A stretch of 64,000 nucleotides of DNA from Cobetia sp. L2A1 (GTDB lineage Bacteria > Pseudomonadota > Gammaproteobacteria > Pseudomonadales > Halomonadaceae), in the NCBI RefSeq assembly GCF_009796845.1, contig NZ_CP047025.1, positions 1,364,001 to 1,428,000 on the forward strand. Reading direction: 5' to 3'. This document shows, piece after piece, positions 27,442-34,968 of this stretch. Both the position numbers and the translations under genes were made by a program. Position 1 is the stretch's first letter; every line of letters starts with the position of its first letter. The notes under the pieces were generated by a model, which ran no database searches, was not told the origin of the DNA, and saw only the letters and a program-made list of their open reading frames with translations.

Positions 27442-27478
27442 GTTAGCCAAGATTTCGCTAAGAATTGCGCTTTAGAGT

Positions 27479-27514
27479 GACTCCTGGAATGCCAACCGCG
27501 GCATGTAAGGAGTC
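27479..27514 (+). promoter_or_regulatory. imperfect hairpin that includes the ribosome-binding site
   Basis: The arms GACTCCTGGAATGCC and GGCATGTAAGGAGTC pair at 12 of 15 positions. The right arm holds the AAGGAG (27507-27512) of the ATG at 27522, so folding would hide the ribosome-binding site of the first gene of the four-gene operon. Confidence 0.45.
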
Positions 27515-27521
27515 CTGAGTC

Positions 27522-28475
27522 ATGTATATCAACGAGAGCCATCCCGCCGCTTTCTCCTCTTGTCATTCACATCCCCTTCAGGTGTCTTCCTCTCGCGAAC
27601 AGGCTCAATGCGTAGATAGCGCATTGCACACCGATTCAGCTGCCTTGAATGCACCACGCCTTTCGATTCGCGTCGTGTGTGAGCAAGATCGAGTGATCGC
27701 TGAAAAGTTCATCGCAGATCATTATTGGCGCGAGCACAAGGCCCGCATCCAGGTGCGGCACCCGCATATCCTGGTATTGGAGAGCAATGAAAAATCCGCT
27801 TCATCAGTGGTTGCGGGAGACGATGCTCATGATGCGGAAATGCTGCAGGCAGGGGGCCAGCAAACAGATCAGTGGCAGGCCGCGGCGGGCCTGAAACGAG
27901 GTGATGAAGGGGCGTTGATGGTCGAGGCCTATCTGCAGAGGTCTGTCGAATCAGCGCTTGAACAGTATGGGTTGAGTCCGGGGATTGTCCCGCGTCATAC
28001 CATCATGGAGGTTGGCGCCCTGGTGGGTGTCAAGATGGGCAGTGGCCGCCAACTGATGCTGTCGTTGGTCAATGCGTTGGATCACCTGCACTGTGACTGG
28101 TTGGTCGTCACGGCCTCGCGTGAGGTACGTAATGGATTAAGTCGTCTAGGCGTGACGATGCATTCCATGATTTCTGCAGATCCCGGAAATCTCGCTGCGT
28201 ATTCCGCCGCAATTTCCATGAAGGAAGAGTGGGGCAGCTACTATGAACACGCCCCGCAGGTGGTCGCGATTCGCCCGCGCCATGAAGCTGCGCGTATGCG
28301 CCGCGACCCGCTATTGTGCCGCCTTCTAGCATCCGCCCCCGCTCCTCGCGAAGGCTGGACGGCACTGGAGCACCAATTCCCACCACGCCAGTCAGGCGTA
28401 ACGTCTACATCGTACACCTACGTGAGTTCACTCGCTGATCTCGTGGCTCGCCGTGGCAGTGAGGGGGCGGCATGA
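27522..28475 (+). CDS. thermostable-hemolysin-family protein (PF12261), GNAT-like
   Basis: A 317-aa member of the family named after Vibrio thermostable hemolysin; the name is historical and lytic activity should not be assumed. The conserved core begins FIADHYWREHKARIQVRHP and continues EAYLQRSVESALEQYG, HTIMEVGALVGV, CDWLVVTASREVRNGLSRLG and WGSYYEHAPQVVAIRP. The fold resembles N-acyltransferases and homoserine-lactone synthases. An extra polar insert (about residues 88-130) is present. It leads an operon with an AMP ligase, a diiron oxidase and an SDR, overlapping the ligase by 4 bp, which suggests an acyl-transfer step in a pathway. Confidence 0.8.
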   Translation: MYINESHPAAFSSCHSHPLQVSSSREQAQCVDSALHTDSAALNAPRLSIRVVCEQDRVIAEKFIADHYWREHKARIQVRHPHILVLESNEKSASSVVAGDDAHDAEMLQAGGQQTDQWQAAAGLKRGDEGALMVEAYLQRSVESALEQYGLSPGIVPRHTIMEVGALVGVKMGSGRQLMLSLVNALDHLHCDWLVVTASREVRNGLSRLGVTMHSMISADPGNLAAYSAAISMKEEWGSYYEHAPQVVAIRPRHEAARMRRDPLLCRLLASAPAPREGWTALEHQFPPRQSGVTSTSYTYVSSLADLVARRGSEGAA

Positions 28476-30331
28476 GCGTACTGACTCCCCGCGCAATAGA
28501 AGCATGGCTGGCACGGTTTGCGCAGGCCTCGCCGGAGCGTATTTTACTGCGCGGCCACCGTGCCCTGGCTTCAGATGGCACCCTCATCACTGAGGAGCAG
28601 TGCTGGACGGCGGCAGCCTTGTGGCAGGCGATCACTCAGCGCCGTGACGACTTCGTGGCGCTAGGTATCCAGCACTTGGGATTGGGTGGAGATAACAGTC
28701 CTGACTGGCTGATCACGCAGCTGGCCGCCTGGCAGGCAGGTATCGTGGTAACGCCGTTGCCGACCTTTTTCAGTGCTCAGCAAACGGCGCATGTCCTGGA
28801 GGTGACGCGGCTGGATGCGATGATCTTCCCTGGCAGCACTGACGCCGATTCTACGACGCCTGATGACGAAATTACCGCCATTCTCGCATCCCTGCCAGGG
28901 GAGAGCGTGAGGCCTTTAACGGCCCAGAGTGAGTCTGTTGATGACAGGGGGGAACGAGAATATCTGGAACAGCGGGGTTCAGCGAAAGAGAGGCTGACAC
29001 AAGAGCATCTGTCGCAAGAGCATCTGTCGCAAGAGCCTCGGGAGCATGAGCGGGCTGATGATGGCCATTCAGAGAGTGAGCCACTGGCGGATAAGTTTCA
29101 GGCCCATTGGCTTGCACCGCTGATCGCTGATCATCCTCGCGAGGTGCTTTGGCTGCGTCAGGGAGTACCCGCCAGCGTTCCGCCCGGCACCAACCTCATC
29201 ACTTTCACGTCAGGTACCACGGGATCCCCCAAGGGGGTCTGTCTCTCACTGGAACACCTGGGTCGCGTGTTACAAGGACTTGATGCGCGTCTCGACGGTA
29301 TTGCGACTGCCCGTCATGGCGTGATGCTACCGCTGGCAGTGTTGCTGGAGAATCTAGCCGGTGCGCTGTTTGTCATGTGGCGCGGCGGAGAGGTGGTCAT
29401 TGATGCGCCCTCCCGGCTAGGGATGCAGGGAAGTGGCGGCCTTTCACCGGCGCGTCTTGCTGAATGGCTACTGGTACGTCGTCCGACGTCATTGATTCTG
29501 GTGCCTGGTCTGCTGCAGGCACTTGTGGGTTTGTGTGATGCCATGCCGACGTTGGCCGACAGCTTGCGTTCGACGCTGACGCTGGTCGCGGTCGGGGGTG
29601 GTCGTATCGCAACCTCGCAACTGGTACGTGCGACTGAGCTTGGGCTGCCCATCGCGCAGGGCTATGGCATGTCAGAAATGGGCTCGGTGGTATGCCTGGG
29701 GCGACCCGATGCGCCTCAGTCAGGGAGTGTCGGTGAGCCGCTGCCGGGCCTGGAGCTGCGCATAGACCATCGTGGCCAGATACTGATCAATGGGCCACGC
29801 ATGTGTGGCTACCTTGGAATGCCTGGCAGCTATAGCGCACCTTGCTGCACTGCTATCTCTGACAGCAGTGGTGTCCCTGATGGCACTGAGGCGGTTGAAC
29901 TGGCATGGGCCAGCGGAGATCTGGGACGGGTCGATACAACGGGCCAGCTCTGGCTTGAAGGTCGCGCTCGCGACGTCTTGATCACGGCTCATGGCCGCAA
30001 TATTTCCCCTGAATGGCTCGAATCCGAACTTGAGGCGCTGCCCGGGGTTCAGCGCGCCCTTGTCTGCGGCGAAGGTTTGTTGCAGCCAATCGCGCTGATG
30101 AGTCTGATGCCAGGCAATTCAGGAGAGCGATTGGCGCAAGACATGGCCGTCCTCAATGCTCGCCTCCCCGATTATGCGCAGCTTGCCGCCTGGCAGGTAC
30201 TGTCGCCCCACGACGCTTTCAGTCAGTCGCGTGGCGAGCTGACGGCCAATGGACGACTACGTCGCGCCGTCATACACGCTCGGCATGCAAGACGATTGGC
30301 AGCGCTGTCCGCTCAGGTCTTTCAGTTCTGA
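28472..30331 (+). CDS. AMP-binding acyl-CoA synthetase-like ligase
   Basis: ANL-superfamily adenylating enzyme, 619 aa. The ATP loop is TFTSGTTGSPKGV (about 248-260), A5 is YGMSEMG (about 398), A7 is GDLGRVD (about 484), and A8 is GRARDVLITAHGRNISPEWL. The A10 motif reads ELTANGRLRR, so the usual catalytic Lys is Arg595. A polar low-complexity insert (about 145-215) splits the N-terminal domain and contains a 15-bp DNA repeat. Its start overlaps the previous stop (ATGA). It probably activates a fatty or other carboxylic acid for the operon. Confidence 0.85.
   Translation: MSVLTPRAIEAWLARFAQASPERILLRGHRALASDGTLITEEQCWTAAALWQAITQRRDDFVALGIQHLGLGGDNSPDWLITQLAAWQAGIVVTPLPTFFSAQQTAHVLEVTRLDAMIFPGSTDADSTTPDDEITAILASLPGESVRPLTAQSESVDDRGEREYLEQRGSAKERLTQEHLSQEHLSQEPREHERADDGHSESEPLADKFQAHWLAPLIADHPREVLWLRQGVPASVPPGTNLITFTSGTTGSPKGVCLSLEHLGRVLQGLDARLDGIATARHGVMLPLAVLLENLAGALFVMWRGGEVVIDAPSRLGMQGSGGLSPARLAEWLLVRRPTSLILVPGLLQALVGLCDAMPTLADSLRSTLTLVAVGGGRIATSQLVRATELGLPIAQGYGMSEMGSVVCLGRPDAPQSGSVGEPLPGLELRIDHRGQILINGPRMCGYLGMPGSYSAPCCTAISDSSGVPDGTEAVELAWASGDLGRVDTTGQLWLEGRARDVLITAHGRNISPEWLESELEALPGVQRALVCGEGLLQPIALMSLMPGNSGERLAQDMAVLNARLPDYAQLAAWQVLSPHDAFSQSRGELTANGRLRRAVIHARHARRLAALSAQVFQF
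28994..29038 (+). repeat. 15-bp in-frame tandem repeat in the ligase gene
   Basis: Three units of CTGTCGCAAGAGCAT with small changes, encoding LTQEH, LSQEH and LSQEP within the polar insert of the AMP ligase. In-frame slippage would change insert length without breaking the gene. Confidence 0.8.
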
Positions 30332-30370
30332 TCCTTTTCTGATGGGCGATCAGCCCGAGGAGTCATACCC

Positions 30371-31174
30371 ATGAATATCGCTGTTACCCCCGCCACGGAG
30401 TCGACTGGTACCCCTGACGCTACCGCTGAGGTACCGACCCATTCAAAGGCACACGCCTCCAGCGTCACCAGCAGTCATTTTCATTCCCGTCTACTGGCCG
30501 CCACTGAGACTGAGCGTGCGCAGTTGTTGGCGCGACCGCTGATCCGTCAGGCATTATCCGGCGAGGTTTCCTTGCCCACATATCGGGCATTTCTGGCTCA
30601 GGCCTACCATCACGTCCGCCAGACGGTGTCACTCATGATGGCCTGTGGCTCTCACCTCAGTGGGCCTGGTTTTGCGGGACGTGATTGGCTGAATAACGCC
30701 GTGGCGGAATACATCGAAGAAGAGATAGGTCACGAGCGCTGGGTACTCAATGACCTGCGTGCTGCCGGAGGCGATGAGGTGCATGCCGCTGCACGGCAAC
30801 CCTTGATCGAGACTGAGCTGCTGGTCAGCTATGCCTACGATAGCATCGCGCGCATTCATCCCCTGTGCATGTTCGGCATGGTGCTGGTATTGGAGGGCAC
30901 CAGCACTGCCGTGGCGACACAGGCGGGTCAAGGTATACGCGATAGCCTCGGGTTGCCGGAGAAGGCGTTCACCTATCTGTTCTCGCATGGCGAGCTGGAT
31001 ATCTCGCACATGGAGTTCTTCGCAGCATTGATGAATCGTATCGAGTTGCCGGATGAGCAGGATGTCATCATTCATGCTGCGCGCGTCTTCTATCGTCTCT
31101 ACGGTGACATGTTGGACGCGGTAGTCCGTGATGCAGATCACTGGTCAGTGGATGCGATCGCACAGGAGGCGTGA
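30371..31174 (+). CDS. haem-oxygenase-like diiron oxidase (TenA-like fold)
   Basis: A 267-aa all-helical protein of the TenA/PqqC/CADD superfamily. Candidate diiron ligands match the HDO pattern: E118 and H121 in EEEIGHERW, E175 in VLEGTS, and H206-x3-D210-x2-H213 in SHGELDISH. Characterised HDOs such as UndA (fatty acid to alkene), BesC and SznF use this set for oxidative cleavage or N-oxygenation. The 45-residue N-terminus is polar and poorly conserved. It lies 40 bp after the ligase and is followed by an SDR one base after its stop. Confidence 0.82.
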   Translation: MNIAVTPATESTGTPDATAEVPTHSKAHASSVTSSHFHSRLLAATETERAQLLARPLIRQALSGEVSLPTYRAFLAQAYHHVRQTVSLMMACGSHLSGPGFAGRDWLNNAVAEYIEEEIGHERWVLNDLRAAGGDEVHAAARQPLIETELLVSYAYDSIARIHPLCMFGMVLVLEGTSTAVATQAGQGIRDSLGLPEKAFTYLFSHGELDISHMEFFAALMNRIELPDEQDVIIHAARVFYRLYGDMLDAVVRDADHWSVDAIAQEA

Positions 31175-31175
31175 C

Positions 31176-32087
31176 ATGCCAGTACATGATCGGAGTGATC
31201 TACGCTCGCGATGCATCGTCATTAGCGGTGCCACGGGAGGGATTGGTCAGGCACTGGTCCGCCAGTTGGCGGTACAGGGGGTTCGGTTGCACCTGTTGGG
31301 GCGCCGCATGGGCGCATTGGAGCAATTACGCGCCAGTCTACCGGCGTCGGCGGCTGAGCGCTGTACGCTACACAGCATGGACATCACTCAGGACGAGGAC
31401 CGCCAGCGGCTGGTGCGTCGCCTGATCCATCTCTCCGCACTTGAGCAACCAGACGCACTGATCAACCTGGCCGGGCTCAACCATCTGGCAATGTTCGAGG
31501 ATATGCGTGAGGAGGAGTGGGGGGCACTACTTGATATCAATCTTGTCGCGACCATGGCCCTGACCCAGAGGCTTCTGCCACTCCTGAAGCGAGCCCCCGC
31601 TGCCAACATTCTCAATGTTGGCTCGATGTTGGGCCATATCGGCCACCCGGGTTACGTTGCGTATTGCACGAGCAAGTTTGCTCTGCGGGGGTTCAGTGAA
31701 GCGCTGGCGCGCGAGCTATCAGATAGTCCGGTCAGGGTGCAGTACCTCGCGCCGCGTACCACTGCTACCGCGATGAACTCCGCGGCAGCCGATGCCCTGA
31801 ACAAGGACCTTGGCAACACCACCGATACGCCGGAGCATGTTGCGGCACACATCGTAACGCTGCTGAAAAGCCGTCGATCGCGGCGTCGTCTGGGAGGGAG
31901 GGAGCGTGTGTTTGCCAAGCTCAATGAGCTGGTGCCCGGACTTGTCGATAAGGGCCTTGGTGGCAAGCTTTCCATCATTCGACGCCATGCCGATGAGGCA
32001 CTGGTACAGGATGCTTCACGTGAGAGTGCCTATCTGACTTCTCCTTCTGAGCCACTGTCGTCAACGCAGGTGCTTGGCGAGCACTAG
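31176..32087 (+). CDS. short-chain dehydrogenase/reductase
   Basis: NAD(P)-dependent SDR, 303 aa. The cofactor motif is SGATGGIG, the structural Asn is in INLAGLNHL, and the catalytic Ser and YxxxK are in NVGSMLG and YCTSKFALRG. AGGAGG lies six bases before the ATG at 31176, which follows the upstream TGA by one base. As the last gene of the operon it probably reduces a carbonyl intermediate or releases an acyl group made by the ligase and acyltransferase. Confidence 0.87.
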   Translation: MPVHDRSDLRSRCIVISGATGGIGQALVRQLAVQGVRLHLLGRRMGALEQLRASLPASAAERCTLHSMDITQDEDRQRLVRRLIHLSALEQPDALINLAGLNHLAMFEDMREEEWGALLDINLVATMALTQRLLPLLKRAPAANILNVGSMLGHIGHPGYVAYCTSKFALRGFSEALARELSDSPVRVQYLAPRTTATAMNSAAADALNKDLGNTTDTPEHVAAHIVTLLKSRRSRRRLGGRERVFAKLNELVPGLVDKGLGGKLSIIRRHADEALVQDASRESAYLTSPSEPLSSTQVLGEH

Positions 32088-32174
32088 ACGAGAGACTGAT
32101 GCTAACGCTGATAGACCGTGCAGTGGCCTGCTCTGGTAACATGGCCGGCCATTGTCATCGCCTGGTATCCCGTT

Positions 32175-33362
32175 ATGCGTCCGCCTTCTCGTCGTCGTTC
32201 TCCCACTGCCAATGCTGCTGATCGCGCTATCGATCAGTCCGCGCCCGCTGGCGACGGCGTCGCTTCACGCAAGCGCGATACCGTCGCTAAAGCGGCATCA
32301 GCGAAGGGCAGGAAGACTTCAGTGAAGGGCAAGCAGGCTGTCGTCAAAGGCGAGCTACATCCGCGTAACCCGCATCGTGGTCGCTACGACATGGCTTCGC
32401 TTACCACCGCCAGCCCGGCGTTGGCGCCTTTCATTACGCAAACGCCAGCCGGCAGTGCCTCGATCAACTTCTCTGATCCGCTGGCGGTCAAGGCGCTCAA
32501 TCGTGCTTTGCTGGCTCACCATTACGGTGTCATGCACTGGGATATCCCGGCAGGCTATCTGTGTCCGCCAATTCCCGGGCGCGCTGATTATCTGCATTAC
32601 CTGGCAGACCTGCTTGTCGAAGCCAATGCTGGCACGTTACCTGAAGGCGGACAGGTCAAGGCGCTGGATATTGGCGTCGGGGCCAATGTCATCTATCCCC
32701 TGCTCGGAAATCGCAGCTTTGGTTGGCAGATGGTGGGCAGTGATATCAGCACGCAAGCCATCGAGTCAGCGCGTCGTGTGGTGGTAGCCAATCCGTTATT
32801 ACAGGGTCAGATTGAGCTACGCCTACAGGCCAATCGCCAGCGTTTCTTCAGCGGTATCTGGGCGCAGGATGAACGTTTTGACTTGGTGATGTGCAACCCC
32901 CCATTTCATGCCAGCGAAGCCGATATGGCTCACGAATCCCGGCGCAAGTGGCGAGGGCTGGAGAAGTCACGTCAGCAGCGGGGTGCAAAAGGGGGGCAAC
33001 GTGGGCGCCACACGAGTGACAACAAGATGCCACAGCAAGCCGCACCTGCACTCAACTTTGCCGGTCAGGCCGCAGAGCTATGGTATCCCGGCGGGGAAGC
33101 AGTTTTCGTCGCGCGTATGGTCGAAGAGAGCCGCGATGTCGCTCGGCAGTGTCTGTGGTTCAGCTCGCTAGTGGCACACTCGACCAGCCTGCCCGTGATC
33201 AAGCGTGCCCTGGCAAAAAGTGGTGCCAGTGACGTGCGGGTCGTCGAGATGTCTCAGGGGCAGAAGATCAGTCGCTTCGTGGCCTGGAGCTTCCATTCGC
33301 CAGCTCAACGTTGCGCGTGGGCCGCGGAGCATTGGCAAATCGATACCATCAGTCCCGTCTAA
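32175..33362 (+). CDS. rlmF: 23S rRNA (adenine-1618 N6)-methyltransferase RlmF
   Basis: SAM-dependent rRNA methyltransferase, 395 aa. A basic low-complexity N-terminus (about 1-60) precedes the family hallmark HPRNPHRGRYD. The SAM-binding segment is ALDIGVGANVIYPLLG and the catalytic motif is NPPFHAS. Further marks are FVARMVEESRDV and FSSLVAHSTSLP. The start at 32175 has no strong ribosome-binding site; the frame opens upstream at 32118. It probably has its own promoter. Confidence 0.92.
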   Translation: MRPPSRRRSPTANAADRAIDQSAPAGDGVASRKRDTVAKAASAKGRKTSVKGKQAVVKGELHPRNPHRGRYDMASLTTASPALAPFITQTPAGSASINFSDPLAVKALNRALLAHHYGVMHWDIPAGYLCPPIPGRADYLHYLADLLVEANAGTLPEGGQVKALDIGVGANVIYPLLGNRSFGWQMVGSDISTQAIESARRVVVANPLLQGQIELRLQANRQRFFSGIWAQDERFDLVMCNPPFHASEADMAHESRRKWRGLEKSRQQRGAKGGQRGRHTSDNKMPQQAAPALNFAGQAAELWYPGGEAVFVARMVEESRDVARQCLWFSSLVAHSTSLPVIKRALAKSGASDVRVVEMSQGQKISRFVAWSFHSPAQRCAWAAEHWQIDTISPV

Positions 33363-33530
33363 TGCTCAGACGCTGACACGTAGGTTGGTGCTGTTGCTTG
33401 CTTGAAGAATTGACTGGCATCAGCGAATAGCGCGAGGCTAGCGAACAAATGAAGAGGGTGGGAGTCTGTGATAGGTAAGTCGTGAGCGCGCTGCCGCTGA
33501 TTCTTTGGGATATCAACGATCAATCTAGAT
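33363..33530. other. gene-free spacer
   Basis: 168 bp from the rlmF stop to its likely terminator. No coding frame or motif recognised. Confidence 0.4.
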
Positions 33531-33570
33531 AAAACGCCTCGCCGGTGAACCGGAAGAGGCGTTTTTTATT
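33531..33570 (+). terminator. rho-independent terminator before the glycosyltransferase operon
   Basis: AAAACGCCTC stem, GAGGCGTTTTTTATTTT right arm and tail. It lies well past rlmF and separates it from the next operon. Confidence 0.85.
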
Positions 33571-33703
33571 TTCACAAGGATGAGCCACCTGCGGTGGTGA
33601 TGTGTCAAAAATGAGTTCAATGTCATTAAGTGCACATTTAATTTTGTCTTAATGCTAATCCCTCACAATCGTTATTCACGTATCAGGGAGTCTCTGTCAT
33701 CAC

Positions 33704-34651
33704 ATGAATCCATCTACCGCATCCACTACGGGCTCTTCCCGCCAAGCATCGTCTGACGATGCATCATTGAGTGGCGGCATTTCGGTATTGATTCCAGGGC
33801 GCGATGAGCGTGACAACCTGCCGGGGCTAATTGCTGAAGTCCATGCTGCACTGGCTGGCAAGCGCTACGAGATCATCGTGATCGACGATGGTTCCAGCGA
33901 TGACAGCTGGCGTTGGCTCAAGGATGCGGCGCTTGATGACTCGCGCCTGCGCCCCTTTCATCATGACACCAGCTTCGGGCAGAGCACCTCGATCTGGCAG
34001 GCTGCGCGACTGGCCCGTGGCGAGTGGCTTGCCACGCTCGACGGTGATGGCCAGAACGATCCGGCAGATCTCCCCGACATGCTGAGCCTTGCCGGACTGG
34101 AAGGGCTTGATCTCGTGGCGGGGCACCGTACCGAACGACGTGATGATGCCCTCAAGCGTGTCTCCTCGCGGCTGGCCAATGCCATTCGTCAGGCACTATT
34201 GCATGACGACACGCCAGATACCGGCTGCGGCATCAAGATCATCCGTCGCGACGTCTTCCTGCGCCTGCCGTACTTCGATCATATGCATCGCTTCTTGCCC
34301 GCATTGGTGCGTGCGCAAGGCGGCCAGGTGAAGTCCTTGCCGGTCCGTCACCGTGAGCGTGTCGCGGGTGTTTCCAAGTACGGTTTCTTTGATCGTCTAT
34401 GGGTCGGTATCAGCGATATCGTCGGTGTGATGTGGCTTGTGCGTCGTTCTCGCTTGCCCTCACCGCTACAGAACACGTCAGGCCATGCGGCATCCGAAGC
34501 CCTCGGGCATATGCAGGGCATCATGGAAAGCACAGGGCAAGGTGGCACTGACAATTCGGGCCCGATACCGGTTGGCATGACAGATGGCGCCACTGAGTCG
34601 GGTTCGACTGACGTGGATGACGTCGTTCTCCAGCAGCCAGGGGTGCGCTAA
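33704..34651 (+). CDS. family 2 glycosyltransferase, DPM/ArnC-like
   Basis: Polyprenyl-phosphate glycosyltransferase-like protein, 315 aa. The nucleotide-sugar segment IIVIDDGSSDDSW, the DxD-like TLDGDGQNDPADL and the acceptor segment DTGCGIKIIRRDVFL are those of DPM1/ArnC/RgtE-type enzymes. The C-terminus is short and without the membrane pair of ArnC; about 60 polar residues end the protein. It is predicted to load a sugar, possibly galacturonate, on undecaprenyl phosphate at the cytoplasmic face. First of five overlapping genes. Confidence 0.85.
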   Translation: MNPSTASTTGSSRQASSDDASLSGGISVLIPGRDERDNLPGLIAEVHAALAGKRYEIIVIDDGSSDDSWRWLKDAALDDSRLRPFHHDTSFGQSTSIWQAARLARGEWLATLDGDGQNDPADLPDMLSLAGLEGLDLVAGHRTERRDDALKRVSSRLANAIRQALLHDDTPDTGCGIKIIRRDVFLRLPYFDHMHRFLPALVRAQGGQVKSLPVRHRERVAGVSKYGFFDRLWVGISDIVGVMWLVRRSRLPSPLQNTSGHAASEALGHMQGIMESTGQGGTDNSGPIPVGMTDGATESGSTDVDDVVLQQPGVR

Positions 34652-34968
34652 TGGACGTCAATCCGTGGTGGGTCGCCATTGGCTTTGGGGGCCAGGCACT
34701 GTTTTCAGCGCGCTTCATCATTCAGTGGCTCGCGAGTGAGAAGGCGCGCCGCTCGATTGTGCCGCGTGCTTTCTGGTGGTTTTCGCTGGCGGGCGGCATG
34801 ACCTTGCTGGCCTATGCCATCCATCGTGAAGACCCGGTATTTATCGCCGGACAGGGGGCAGGTCTCTTCATCTATCTGCGCAACCTGAGCCTCATCAATC
34901 GTGATCGCAAGACTCAGAAAGAGAAGGATCTGCAAGAGGACGGCCAGCACAAGGATGACGTGGTATGA
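34651..34968 (+). CDS. LpxB-N-terminal-domain membrane protein (LABN, PF07578)
   Basis: Small inner-membrane protein, 105 aa, about three spans. The family signature includes GFGGQALFSARFIIQWLASE, FWWFSLAGG and GLFIYLRNL. Proteins of this type accompany ArnT/DPM-like enzymes and are thought to help lipid-linked sugar translocation or complex assembly; this is not proven. Its start overlaps the previous stop (TAATG) and its end overlaps the next start. Confidence 0.87.
   Translation: MDVNPWWVAIGFGGQALFSARFIIQWLASEKARRSIVPRAFWWFSLAGGMTLLAYAIHREDPVFIAGQGAGLFIYLRNLSLINRDRKTQKEKDLQEDGQHKDDVV

Noticed and set aside
27522..28475. Calling this gene a hemolysin toxin
   Set aside because: No signal peptide or pore-forming features; operon context and fold family suggest a cytoplasmic acyltransferase-like enzyme.
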